Position numbers and translations under genes: made by a program
Assembly (NCBI GenBank): GCA_003707065.3
Contig: PPXM03000003.1
Coordinates: 558,001 to 622,000 of the forward strand
DNA from: Trigonopsis variabilis
Taxonomy: Eukaryota > Ascomycota > Trigonopsidomycetes > Trigonopsidales > Trigonopsidaceae
Reading direction: 5' to 3'
DNA length: 64,000 nt
The notes under the pieces: generated by a model
The model's input: the letters and a program-made list of their open reading frames with translations, nothing else
Database searches by the model: none
Told to the model about the DNA's origin: nothing
Shown: in pieces, positions 51,986 to 63,376 of the stretch
How the letters are laid out: the number at the start of each line of letters is the position of its first letter
Position numbering within the stretch: position 1 is the stretch's first letter

Positions 51986-54846
51986 CTATTCCGTCGTCAT
52001 AATATCCAGCTCCCGCACGAAAAATGAATCCACCTGTCTTGCTTTTTGAATGTCATCGTTGACATAAGCAAAGTTATGCATATTATAAAAATGCGTAAGA
52101 GCTCTTAGAGCTACCTCCTTTGCCTATACCAACGTTAGAGGCGCAAAACCAAAATTCATACGTAAGAAATCTTTGTCTCGTATTCAGCATCCACTCCGTC
52201 TATCCAGTTCTCCCTCAGAGATAGAGGACAGTGCATATAAATCATTGAGATTGTTTTCATGTTCACTGCAATCAGTTTAAGACTTCTTTCTATGAGACCT
52301 TCGTACCTTGTCTCCAGCGCTTGCCCGCAAAAGGAACAATTTCCTTTATTAATTTCAGGGTATATAGCTTCAGATCATCCTGCTCAATTCTAAGAAACCG
52401 TTTAAGTATTGTCTATTTGTCAGAAACAGTTTTGATCTTTTAGCTCACAGCCGATTTAATCTGCACAAGGAACGTAGTCCGATATATCTTGCCCTTGCAC
52501 AGCTTTTGCAAAATTCTCAATAGAATAATTACTATAGTAACATTTCTTTTTGAAAAAGTTATCGGAATATCTTCATCGTTGACCGCTGCCTTCTGTTCAA
52601 TAGCACTTAGGGACGATGTAGAGTCGTCCGAATTTTGGTCAGAAATCCATACGGGGGACTTCGAGACAGAAAAGGAGCTTTTCAGGGCTAGACACTGTTG
52701 AAAATATCTGGAAGAAGTAAGCTGCTGAAACAAATCAGAATATTACCCTAAGGCTTCGACATCAGACCGAAACGTCAAGACAGTGAAGGGATCCTGCGCA
52801 CTGATTTTCTGCAGTACTAAAGACATGAAATTAGCGTCAGCCAATAACTGACTCAGATACTCGAACTTCATCACATCTGCAGTGTGGGTGTCAGTATGTC
52901 GTCTATACTTTATTAAACTCACGAGAAACTTTCAGCCATTTCAGTAAGAGGAATAACACCGAAGATACCGCATGAAATGTTACCTCTTTAGATCGAATTA
53001 AATTCGCTTCTTCTGAATTGAAGACTCCGTATCCTGAGAGGTTTGAATATGGAAAGTCAATCCCTTTCTGGTTAGCTGTCCATCCAAAGCTATTATTTTT
53101 CGACGCAACAAGTTAATCCTCTTACCTTCGGTCTGCTCTTTTATATCTGTAGGATACTGCACAATATTTACAAGCAATAGTTTCGAAGAAACGATCGTAA
53201 ATCCTCTCAAGGAAGGAAGAACTCGATCCTGTGGTTAGCTCAATGCACGAACCCATTCGTACGTAGAAAATGTCTATCTTTTCCAAAAGAAGGGCATCGG
53301 CGTCACTGGTGTCACCAGGAATATCGTTAGTCGTCGAATAAGAAGAAGGCAGCCATCCCCTTTCGAATGACATGAATGATGTCTTTTGTTCCCAGAGCTG
53401 TGAGGTGCTCCGAGATATCTTCGTATTGTGGAGCATAGTTTCGCTTGCCTCGATCGCACTGGTAGGTACATCGACCGTTGCACGAGGTGACTGATCAGAC
53501 AAACGCCTATAAGATTTTCCCATATTTTCCAGAGTAGTAGGATTATTGCCTCCAGAGTCAGCCGTTCTGGGAGTCTCGGTATACTTCGTGATAGTGTTTG
53601 TCGCGTAGAACGAAGGAGGAAGAATAGCAGGAATGTCGGCTTGTGGGTACTTCGAGAGGATTTCGTTGCGAAAATCCTCGTAGTCCACTGGAGAGCACTT
53701 CAGAGGCATCTTATTGCTCGCACTCGAAGAGGAAGAAAGACGCTCTTTGACTTCTCTAACTTTCGTACAGTCACCAAAGAGGAGGAGAATAAATAATCTT
53801 GCTAACATCATCAAGTATCTCAACGGCAGCTGTACACGATCTAATGATTTTTCACGAGCCACCACTTTCACTATTGAAACCAGAAGGTTCATCATTATCG
53901 AAGAAAGACCGTCAGCAAATGCTTTCGAGTCACGCAGGGCTTGACTTATGAAAAACACGATAGTAGCAGTATAGTAAAGTACGTCAGACACCTTAGTATT
54001 ATCAGTAGAATATGTCTGGCTTGTAATGGTTTCGTTCAGGAGACGATCAAGGATCTGGCATAGGGTACCAACAGTATCTGATTTCGAGATCAGCTCAGCA
54101 TTTGCTTTGATAGACTTGACTTGCGCTTCCATTGAATCCGACTCACCGAAAGCACCTTGAGCAATGTATGCCAGACACAGAAATCGTGAGTAGACAAGTG
54201 GATCCTGGATAGCAGATAAAATATTTACTCTGGATTCCGAGGAGAGTAGTTGCTTGACATGAGATAAGCAGGAAGAGACGAATTCTTTCCTTGACTCTGG
54301 AAATGCTGAATTCCACTCTGATTGGAATGCTTGAGTGAAAGCATCTCGCACATCAGCAAGCCTCTGCCAGTCGCAGTAAGAATACCATTCGTCAAGCTCA
54401 TCTTCTAGTTTTCTCCAATCAGAAACTTTAAAATCTAGTGGTATGGACTTCAACTGAGATCGTTTTTGGTGCGCATCGATCTCCTCCGTTTCAATTGGAC
54501 CTTCCAATTCAGGTAAACCTCCCATTCCTTCATAGCTCTCTTCATTCAATAACATGTCTTCTACAATCAGTTTTTTTATAGAGGCACTAGACACAAGAGG
54601 AGTTTCATTCTGTTCGAGTCCTTCATCCCCAAGATACACGGCTTCTCCAGGGGCCTCCTCTTCGCCTGCAATATTTGTATTGTCCAGTTTTGTAATCGAT
54701 TCGATGACTATGTTTGCTCTTTCGGACGATCTGAAAGCCGAGCTCCGTCTTCGTCTTGTCTGTGTCCCAGGTGAGCTCTGTGGAGACATGATCCCTCCAT
54801 CAACAGTCTCATTGATGTCATTCTCTTTTTCTTGTCCTCCTGACAT
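51986..54846 (-). CDS. FAR11: STRIPAK subunit Far11/STRIP (Ham-2) family
   Basis: Scaffold of the STRIPAK phosphatase-kinase complex, which controls mating arrest, hyphal fusion and sexual development in fungi. Eight exons in plus coordinates: 53263-54846, 53126-53228, 52923-53033, 52747-52876, 52449-52707, 52307-52412, 52162-52265, 51986-52123; 844 aa in frame. Introns are 34, 92, 46, 39, 36, 41 and 38 nt. The N1221-type N-domain shows KVSDWRKLEDELDEWYSYCD. Conserved C-terminal blocks, each rebuilt only by splicing, are LLLKWLKVSHVMKFEYLSQL, LKLIKEIVPFAGKRWRQ, KTISMIYMHCPLSLRENWI and ALRALTHFYN. It is somewhat shorter than many orthologues. Reading without the 34-nt intron ends early at 53122. 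Confidence 0.9.
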
Positions 54847-55782
54847 TAAGCAAACTAACAGTTCTGATCAGGCTTCTATGATACTTGCGTTTATGAGCAT
54901 TCAAGTTAGACTTGGTTACAAGACACGCTGGCATCCACGCTTGTCACTGCCTAACTCTCGATTCTTTCAAGGTCTACTTATGATCTAAATAATCTAAATG
55001 GTAACGACAAGATCTTCGCAATGATTAGATATCGTGATTATCGTCTACAGCTTATTATAGAAATAGAACTCACGATCAACCAATGTCCCGTCTTTGTTGA
55101 TGTACCTTCTCCTGTTCTGAGCTCAATTAAATTCATCTGTTGGCTTGGGCAAAAGAGCAAAGATTTGCAAAGCCTCCTAAAGATCCGTGAATTCTTTGTT
55201 CTTCTGGGTACTAACACGAAAGTGCCAAATTTCACTTAGCTGTGGCTGCTTCTCAGATGGGAGCAGGCCAGCTCAGGTGTGGTTAGTGTTGATTGTAGAT
55301 ATTATCTGTTTCCCTCATGTTTATTTTGTTTTTTGGTTTGTTTTTTTACTGAAATTCACTGTCATCCATCCGCCTTTCGCATTTAATATTTGAGGTGTAA
55401 TGCGCTTTAGACCCTGCCCAACGTTCATAGTATCAAGGTAGAACCGCTTTGATGATAATCTCAAGCTGCGGTAGTATTAAACGTAATGGTTTTTTCCCTT
55501 CTTCTTTTATTTATCTTAGAACGACAAACAAGCGCTTTGTATGTGACTGCGAAAGCCAGAAACCAACTCTGAAATCAACAATATAAGTGCGATACAGAGG
55601 AGATCTGCTTGTACCTTGTTCTCCATTATTTGTCTCTTTTGTTTCACATCATCAATGCAGTTGGAAAAGGGGAGATAATCACACGTGACACAGCGTTACA
55701 TTGATATCAACCGGGCAGTGGACTTAGATTACCGAAGTCGAAAGGCTTGGGAATAGCTACTCTTCCAGAGTTGGATCTCAAA
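54847..55782. other. divergent intergenic region
   Basis: 936 bp between FAR11 (minus) and the MFS gene (plus). A 72-codon frame at 55021-55239 and its antisense partner lack support. T-rich near 55320-55350. No RNA gene recognised. Confidence 0.5.
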
Positions 55783-57570
55783 ATGGTGCAGCTGACACTG
55801 GGAGGCTTTAAAGCCAGCATATCGAGAAGAAAAGTAGTGCTTTTCTTTTGTTTCCTATTAGGTAGAATGAAGAATAAAGTTAAACGGACGGCTGACTTGC
55901 GAAGCACTGGGATCGGGTACAAACTATATGTATTCTGTATATGCCCCTCAATTGGCATCGAGGCTTTCAATATCGGCAGCGAAATCATCTGTCGTGGGGC
56001 TTATGGGAACTATCGGGCTGTCCATGTAAGGCCATTTTACGTCAAATCACTGTTCTAACTCTTAAAGATGTGGACCATTCTCTGGAATGGTAGTTGACCA
56101 CCATTCAGCGCGGTTGTAAGTGTGAAGGTAACCTGAAAATAAATGATATTTACATCATAGCTGCATTATTATCTGTTGTCTGGGGACTTTCCTTGGATAC
56201 TCTGGTATCTATTTTCTATACAATAGAGGGTCTGGTCCGTTTCCTTTGCTATGTAAGACAGAGGAGAAGCGACAGTTTTGCTCATTATAGGTCTCTCTAT
56301 GCTTGCGACTGGAGTAGGAAGTAGCTTTGGTATGGGTGTTTCCATCAAATATGCTGCTTTGAACTTTCCAGAGAAGAGAGGCATAGCCACCGCCTTTCCC
56401 ATGTCAGCATTCGGTCTTAGCGCTTTCTTCTGCTCGTTCATGGCCCGGCTTGCCTTCCCTTCAGACACGTCCGGCATGCTCTTTTTCATAGCTTGCCTAA
56501 CATCGGGTCTTGCCTTTATATCTTCTTTCTTCATTCGAAATGTCCACGATGGGTCTATTTCGCTATCTGACCAGCCACCCTCACAAGGTCCATCGAATTC
56601 TTTGACTCCGTTGATCGAGGAAGATCCTGAGTCTGACGGTGCAGATGTTGTAAGCTCAATCGTGCAGGAAGGTGCTCCACGGAAACTGAAGACAGCCCGA
56701 CAGTATTCTGCGACAGAGCTGGAAGCTGGGATTTTTTCTGGGCAAGAAAACAGTGTTACTGCGTCAAAAAGGCCAATGTTCCGCGAATTCGATGCTTCTT
56801 CCCAAATATCGGATCATAGAAAATCAGTGAACTCTCATTTGAGCATCGAATCTCTCAGGAGAGACTCAAAAAGCGAAAGGCGCGAGATCGGGCTTCCGCA
56901 TGTGGTACTAACACATGACTTCTGGAAACATTTTTTGATCATGGCTTTCATTGGTGGCTGTGGCCAAATGTATATTCTCATGTGCGGATTCTGCATCAAG
57001 GCTCTGGTTCTTATTAGTGATTCTTCTGAAGCCTCAAAAAGCACTCAGCTCGTTCAAGCTTTTCATGTAGGCCTTGTATCAATTATGAGCTCTACAGGGA
57101 GATTTCTGGCGGGCATGATGGTTGATCTTGTTGCGTCACGAGGCTTCCAGAGAACCTGGATCGTGTCATTGGCATGTGTTGTGGGCACCTTAGGCCAGTT
57201 TTGCGGTGTAATTGTCACTGATATCAATAACCTTTGGATTGTCTCTCTTCTAGTTGGGCTATCATATGGACTCTGTTTTGGCTCCTATCCCACTATCGCT
57301 AGTGAACTTTTTGGCATGAGATACTTTAGTCAGAATTGGGGAATTCTGACCACCTCTCCCATTTGGGTCGTGAATGTTTTGAACATCATATTTGGGCGAG
57401 TTTACGATCTACACTCTCAAGTCTTGGAAGACGGCTCCACAGTTTGTCTAGTGGGAGCCAGATGCTATTCCAGTGTTTTTAAGCTCACATCCTCTCTGTG
57501 TGTAGTATTCACCATAATGTCTCTTGTGGTGATATACAGGGAAGCAAAGGTGGCCCGAGCCGTGTATTGA
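55783..57570 (+). CDS. nodulin-like major facilitator superfamily transporter
   Basis: Twelve-helix membrane transporter of the Nodulin-like/Mch1 group; substrate unknown. Exons 55783-55861, 55905-56025, 56068-56115, 56161-56252 and 56291-57570; 539 aa in frame; introns 43, 42, 45 and 38 nt. Helix 1 is KVVLFFCFLLALGSGTNYMY with the family's GTNY. Then SSVVGLMGTIGLSM and GPFSGMVVD form the loop after helix 2. ALNFPEKRGIATAFPMSAFG is the highly typical block after helix 4. A long Ser-rich cytosolic loop (about residues 210-330) separates the halves. The second half has a comparable layout (GRFLAGMMVDLV; GLSYGLCFGSYPTIASELFG). Confidence 0.88.
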
Positions 57571-58170
57571 TCCCTCTTTACCTCGCAGCTTGCTAACACA
57601 GCGAGACACTGAACGGCCTCACATCCCTCATAAGGCCCGAACTAAAGAAATAACAATAAAGGTACGAACAACATTATCAGGAAATCAATAAGACCAAATC
57701 AAAACATTAGAAATTGACTGTTCTCGCGATAGTCTTCAACTCTACGATCAGTCGAATAGATGATCGCATGGATATTGATACATGTCAGCTGGCTGACTCT
57801 CTTCGTTAGCAGCACTCAATGAGAGAAATTACAAGGAAGGGAAAATTTCTATTGGAGACTCTATAAAACATGGACGTAAGGCAGATCATGTTTCACTGAT
57901 GGTCTTCGTGTCTGCGCTCCACTGTAGAAGGAAAAGCCTCTAAATTCTGTGTATGTTGAATTCTATCTAGAAAAGCCTAAGAAGAATGCATTATGTCAAC
58001 AATATGGCTCTCCCCAACGTCTCTCGAGAATCATCTATTACGCACTAAGACGCGGTTCGAGATTTACACCTGCGTAACATCTGTACCGACTTCACCGAGG
58101 ACAGTTCTGATCGAATAGTCGCTTCAACGGAAACGTGGAACAAAGCAATAAGCGATAAACATCGACAAGA
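57571..58170. other. intergenic region
   Basis: 600 bp between two plus-strand genes. GGTTCGAGA near 58052 looks like part of a tRNA B box but lacks the final C and a partner A box at the right distance. Nothing else stands out. Confidence 0.5.
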
Positions 58171-58527
58171 ATGCCCGAAATTGACAGCAAAGTCCTCGAT
58201 CAATTGAGCCCTTCAGAGAAAGCAGACTTTATGAAGTGGGTTGAACAAGAATCATCCCGATCAAAGCTTCAACAGTCAATCCATGACTTTGCCGACATGT
58301 GTTGGAAGAAGTGCATCACCGAGCCTGTATCTTCTCCAACGTTGAGCCGACCGGAAGAACTTTGCATTGTGAGATGATCCAAATGAAATTTAGCTGACTT
58401 TAGTCAAACTGTCTACAGAGATTCCTCGACACGAATATTGCAGTCGTCAATGCGTAAGTTCATCGTTTACTCTTTAAAAGACTTGCCAGTTTACTAATTT
58501 CCTAGTTTCAAAAGCTCTTCAAGATAG
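58171..58527 (+). CDS. TIM8: mitochondrial intermembrane-space chaperone Tim8
   Basis: Small Tim chaperone; with Tim13 it carries hydrophobic precursors across the intermembrane space. Exons 58171-58368, 58404-58453 and 58506-58527; 89 aa; introns 35 and 52 nt. The twin CX3C motif is complete only after splicing: C44/C48 (CWKKC) and C65/C69 (CISNC) with 16 residues between. QQSIHDFADMCWKKC and NCLQRFLDTNIAVVNAF align with yeast Tim8. The last exon adds only FKSSSR. The start MPEIDSKVLDQLSPSEK is the only in-frame ATG. Confidence 0.94.
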
Positions 58528-58616
58528 ATGTGTCGTCCTGAACCTGTGAATTTTTCATATGAATATTTGTATATAACAGATGAGATGAATGAACCTGTCT
58601 AAGATTCCTACTTTAA

Positions 58617-58644
58617 CATTTTTATGAGCATTTTTATGAGCATT
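58617..58644. repeat. 12-bp tandem repeat
   Basis: CATTTTTATGAG occurs twice in tandem (58617-58628, 58629-58640), followed by CATT. Non-coding, just after TIM8. Confidence 0.85.
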
Positions 58645-58898
58645 ACCTGACATCCATTCTAAGTAGAGGACTACTCTAATACTGTGGCACGCAATAAGAC
58701 TGTTGCGAATATTGGAGGAGTCAGATTATCCTTCCTTCTTAGTGAAGACAGACATGGATAGGAATATCATACAAACTAAGAGCAATGAGAAATATTAAGC
58801 ATAATATTAGGATATGAAATTCATCTGGGCGGATTCTAATCTTCTCACGGTCAGGTTCTTGACACAAAGAAGGTAGCTTAAGAAGGTAACACAAATGT

Positions 58899-58920
58899 AC
58901 ACCCACACCACACCCACACC
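58899..58920 (+). repeat. tandem ACACCCACACC
   Basis: ACACCCACACC is repeated exactly twice (58899-58909, 58910-58920), followed by CCCCC. It lies 20 bp before the preferred ATG of the next gene. The unit resembles the budding-yeast Rap1 site (ACACCCAYACAYY), with a mismatch. It may be a promoter element or simple repeat. Confidence 0.6.
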
Positions 58921-58939
58921 CCCCGTGGGACATAGAATT

Positions 58940-59860
58940 ATGGATATCAGTATTCAAAGTCTGGTTCAATTATTCATATTTCCTTTAATATTCAACAAAA
59001 TAGTGCAGTATTTCGCTGATCCTTCGTCGCACTCATGGCACATCAAAAGAAATCCGGCAAGGAGCTGGAGTGAGATCTTTGTTTCTTCTTTATTCTTCAT
59101 ATATGCTCTCATTTTGATGTATATTCAGCTGAAGTCGCCTCCGGATGTGTTTCGAATAACTCAGAGCCGCTTTGATGTTCCTCATACCGATTTACTGGCA
59201 CGTTATGCCCTAGCTGTTCAAGAAGAAGTCGATTCTGAGCAGTCAGGCAAATTGTTGAACGCACTATCCACGCCGCTCGGCAGAAGATTATACCGACTCT
59301 TTGGGCCATTTGCTCTAACTGAATGCGCGTGGTGTGATGAAGGTTCCAAAGACTTACAATACTGTATTTTTCTTCTACCTTATATATTAACTGTCTACTG
59401 GATCGAGATTACTCTAGTTGTTCTAGCTACTTCAAGTCCTATATCTCAAAGAAATCTCCAAACACGGTTTATTGTCTTGGGTGCCGTCTGCGCTGTGGCA
59501 TCATTGGATCTTACACTGTCTATTGGCTATAGCAGTACCTATGCCGGTGGAAATCTGGTTGGGTCATACTGGACTGCTCGCAGCTACAGACTATTCCTTT
59601 TGGCTTTCGTAAACATTATTACAGCAGCTTACTATTACTTGTTTCACCAGCAGAAACCAAAAGAGGAGTTATACATGATACATGCCATCAATAAGGCCAT
59701 CCAGGAAATGACAGCTTGCTCACTTACATTCAAAGAAGCAATGAATTTACACAGATCCATCCAGTGGGATCCACAACTTCTGACACGAGAGTATGAGTAC
59801 TGGAGAAAACGTAACGACATCATCGAAGAAGTCAAGCCAGAAAAAGAAGCATCTTGCTGA
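58940..59860 (+). CDS. polytopic membrane protein of unknown function
   Basis: Intronless; 306 aa from the ATG at 58940 (MDISIQSLVQLFIFPLIF), or 321 aa from an ATG at 58895. I prefer 58940 because the extra 15 residues come from a C-rich repeat (MYTHTTPTPP) and the protein then begins with its first hydrophobic segment. Membrane segments are visible near residues 5-20, 50-66 (IFVSSLFFIYALILMYIQL), 147-170 (FLLPYILTVYWIEITLVVLA), 180-200 and 220-240 (LFLLAFVNIITAAYYYLF). A loop holds FGPFALTECAWCDEG with a C-x2-C pair, which looks conserved. The C-terminus is charged and helical, in the cytosol or matrix. I do not recognise the family. Confidence 0.72.
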   Translation: MDISIQSLVQLFIFPLIFNKIVQYFADPSSHSWHIKRNPARSWSEIFVSSLFFIYALILMYIQLKSPPDVFRITQSRFDVPHTDLLARYALAVQEEVDSEQSGKLLNALSTPLGRRLYRLFGPFALTECAWCDEGSKDLQYCIFLLPYILTVYWIEITLVVLATSSPISQRNLQTRFIVLGAVCAVASLDLTLSIGYSSTYAGGNLVGSYWTARSYRLFLLAFVNIITAAYYYLFHQQKPKEELYMIHAINKAIQEMTACSLTFKEAMNLHRSIQWDPQLLTREYEYWRKRNDIIEEVKPEKEASC

Positions 59861-60246
59861 GAGCCGTCTGCTGTCGTTTGATTTCAATGTTTGTTTTTTT
59901 ATAGTTGTAATTTAGTAATGACATTTTTCGGGAATATTGGTTGTGGAGCTGCCTATTCTATTTCGTGGAACCAATTTCACATTTTCACACAAGCTGCCTC
60001 TTTTTAGAGTTGCTCACTGAAGGATAAGAATAATAGACGGCAGGAGCCGAATGCTACAAACAATAATGGAGAGATTTCGTATTATGGCAGAATGCTTTAG
60101 AAATCCAATAGGTAACCTCTTTTCAGGACTCCAATATTTAAAAAAAGTAGCGGACTTATCTTGCGGCTGATGAGGCGAGGATTATTCAACTCGAGTCTAC
60201 GTATACGTAATTCAATAATTACTCAATGCAGATCATATCCCAATTA
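59861..60246. other. convergent intergenic region
   Basis: 386 bp between two convergent stop codons. AT-rich, presumably both 3' UTRs. Nothing else seen. Confidence 0.5.
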
Positions 60247-63200
60247 TTAGAGTGCAAAAGATGACTGCAACAATTCAGCTTCCTCTTTCAAGTGTTGTGG
60301 TTTGTTTCCGGCAGCAACGCTGGCATTGGGATCGCGGCCACTGTAGCGGAAAGTCTTATCTTTGTGAATGGTCTCCGTCAAAGTAGTCGCAAGTCTGGGC
60401 TGGACGTAAGTCCAGGCGCCAGCATTAAGAGGTTCTTCCTGAGTCCAAACAAGATCGGTGACATTAGGGTAGGAATTAATGATTTCTTTCACCTGGGCAA
60501 AAGGGAAAGGATGAAGCTGCTCAATACGAATAAGAGCGGTATCATCAATCTTTTCAGTCTCACGCTTCTTGTGCAAGGCAGCGTAAACCTGTCCTGTACA
60601 GAAAATAAGTCGCTTAGTCTCCTCCTTAGACTTCAAGATAGAGCCATGACCATTCTCCGGAATGACCCATTGGAAGCCCGACTCGCCCGAAAACTCCTCG
60701 ATTGAAGATCTAGCCAATGGTAATCTCAAGAGTGACTTTGAGAACAACATAATAAGGGGCTTGCGGAAAGCGCGATGCATTTGTCTTCGAAGAATATGGA
60801 AAATGTTGGCGGGGGTAGTAGGATAAGCGATCTGGATGTTGCAATCCTGGTGCTGTCGATGAAGCTTATCTTCCGAAGGGAAATTTCGAGGGTCCTCATT
60901 AGCCAAAAGGAGATAACGTTCAAGTCTTGCCGAAGAATGTTCGGGTCCTTGACCATCGTATCCATGAGGTAATGAAAGAACAATTCCCGAACGTTGATTC
61001 CATTTCTTCTCGCCGGCAGCAATAAACTGATCAATGATACATTGAGCATTATTGGCGAAATCACCAAATTGGGCTTCCCAAACGACAAGGTTCTCAGGGC
61101 TAGTCAATGAGTAGCCATACTCAAACCCCAAAACACCATACTCGCTTAAAGAGGAGTTGGAGATAACAAAAGGAGCTTGATTTTCAGAGACATGGCAGAG
61201 AGGGGTGTACAAATCTTCCGTCTCTTGGTCATGTAAGACGGCATGACGCTGAGAGAAAGTACCACGCTCGACATCTTGTCCGGACACACGGACATGGTAG
61301 CCTTCCTCCAAAAGACTTCCATAAGCAAGGGCTTCACCAGTAGCCCAGTCGATATCTTTACCTTCTTCAATAGTCTTCTTGCGGTTTTTCAAGATTCTCT
61401 TGAGATTACGGTGAACGTTAAATCCTTCAGGATAGGAAGAGATTACTTCTCCAATGTGCTTGAGCCGTTCTTCCGATACGGCAGTGGGAAGATGGGGAAG
61501 AATCTCAGTCGCAAGTTCCTTGGGAGTCTTAAATCCGTCCCAAGCAGAAGTCAACCACTCACGGGTCTCAGGTTTATAGCTGCTCGCATTCTTGAAAGAA
61601 TCTTCAAGAGTATTCCAGACCCATTGCTTGTGCTCATCAATCTCTTCTTTCGTAAAGGACTTCGCAGCAATCAAAGATTCGGTGTACTTATCAAGAACAG
61701 GCTTCTGTTGAGCAATCTTCTTGTACATCAAGGGTTGGGTGAAGCTAGGTTGATCAGTTTCGTTATGGCCATATTTCCTATAACAGACGATATCAACGAT
61801 AACATCGCTCTTGAATTGGGCTCTGTAATCAGCAGCCAATCGGCAGATAAAGGTAACAGCTTCAACATCATCACCATTGACGTGGAAGATAGGAGCATCG
61901 ATGGCTTTCGCAATGTCAGTGCAGTAAGGGGTAGATCTGGCAAATCGAGGATCAGTAGTGAAACCGATTTGATTATTCACTACGACATGAACGGTACCTC
62001 CACAGGTATAGTGAGAGAGGTTTTCGAAACCCATGCTCTCGTAGACAACACCTTGCGCGGCCAAAGCGGCATCACCGTGCAACAAAACTGGAAGAGCGGT
62101 CTTATGCTCGGTATCGTTGTTGTGAAATTGAATAGACCGGGTCTTACCAAGCACAACCGGATCTTCCGCTTCAAGATGGGAGGGGTTAGCCACAAGAGAC
62201 AAGTTGACACGTTTTCCTGAAGGAGTAGGTCGCTGATAATTCATTCCCAGGTGATATTTCACATCGCCAGATCCCTCGTCGACGGCAGAAGAGCCAGAAA
62301 ACTCCGAGAAGATAGACTCATTAGGCTTTCGGACAACGTTGGATAACATATTCAAACGACCACGGTGAGGCATACCAATGACAATGTCGGAAATGCCATG
62401 TTCTTCAACAGATTGGTCGATAAGAGCCTTCATACCAGGAATCATACTTTCGCCACCTTCGAGACCGAATCTTTTATCATTGGGATATTTGTGAGAAAGG
62501 AACGATTCGAAAGTAGAAGACCAGATCAATCGATCCAAGATTCGCTTTTTCTGGTCCTTGGTATATTTGATAGGTTCAGGGATCTCAATTCTTTCCCTGA
62601 TCCAGTCACACTTGGATCTATCAGGAATGTGCATATATTCGACGCCGATCGAACCGCAGTAGGTCTTCTCACAGATGTCGATAATCTCACGTAGAGTCTT
62701 CTTCGTGTGGCCAGGAGTAGCGAATCGAGGCAATATTCCAGGGCCAAGGGTGAACTCCTTATCAAGATCGGCTTCGGTGAAACCATAGTGTTGCAAAGTG
62801 AGTTCTGGCACATCCTGGGCGTGTTTTAGATCGGCCCGTTTAGTGAACTTTATTCCCAAAGGATCGATATTGGCCTTATGGTGACCTCGAACTTGATGAG
62901 CTCGGACTAACAGTTGTACCTTGAGATGGTCATTTATAGTACTGTCGCCCAGTGAGACGGGGGCAACGGAACCAAAGCCTTCGGCGACAGAAGGTACCAA
63001 AGTGGGAGGGGGAACGAAGGCCTGGCTGGCAGGAATACCTCCTGATTCCATGTTTTTAAAGTAAGACTAGTATATCAGCATTTGACTCGAGTTTATCGAC
63101 AAGATCACGTACCTGCCAAGAAACATGAACACTGTTAGGATCTTTCTTCCACGCTGTGTACATTTCATCTATATAATTGGCATTGGTGCCTTGCATAAAA

Positions 63201-63376
63201 GGGTCATTTGGGCTCTAAGCAAGTTAGCACTATAAAAGGGATTTGAGACATACAACACCTGGAGATGATGTAGCAAAGCACTTAACTCCGCTTAAGGTGA
63301 TTCTGGACTTCACAGAGGCTCCAGACAGAAGCGTCGAAGACCTCTTTGAAGCAGATGAAACTAGCAAACGAAGCAT
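60247..63376 (-). CDS. KGD1: 2-oxoglutarate dehydrogenase E1 component
   Basis: Thiamine-diphosphate E1 of the mitochondrial 2-oxoglutarate dehydrogenase complex in the citric-acid cycle. Exons in plus coordinates 63257-63376, 63113-63214 and 60247-63066; 1013 aa; introns 42 and 46 nt. The first exon encodes a mitochondrial leader ([17 protein letters not shown]). The E1 start [19 protein letters not shown] is complete only across the first intron, whose GTTGTA donor was chosen because it alone keeps the frame. Motifs: [31 protein letters not shown], the thiamine-binding [18 protein letters not shown] region, [16 protein letters not shown] and [14 protein letters not shown]. Length matches yeast Kgd1 (1014 aa). 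Confidence 0.98.

Noticed and set aside
55021-55239. Pair of sense and antisense frames of about 70 codons
   Set aside because: Neither has domain features or splice partners; likely chance.
58040-58090. GGTTCGAGA resembling a tRNA B box
   Set aside because: Final conserved C is missing and no A box or cloverleaf was found.
61243-62220. 325-codon open frame on the plus strand
   Set aside because: Antisense shadow of KGD1 with no start context or motif.
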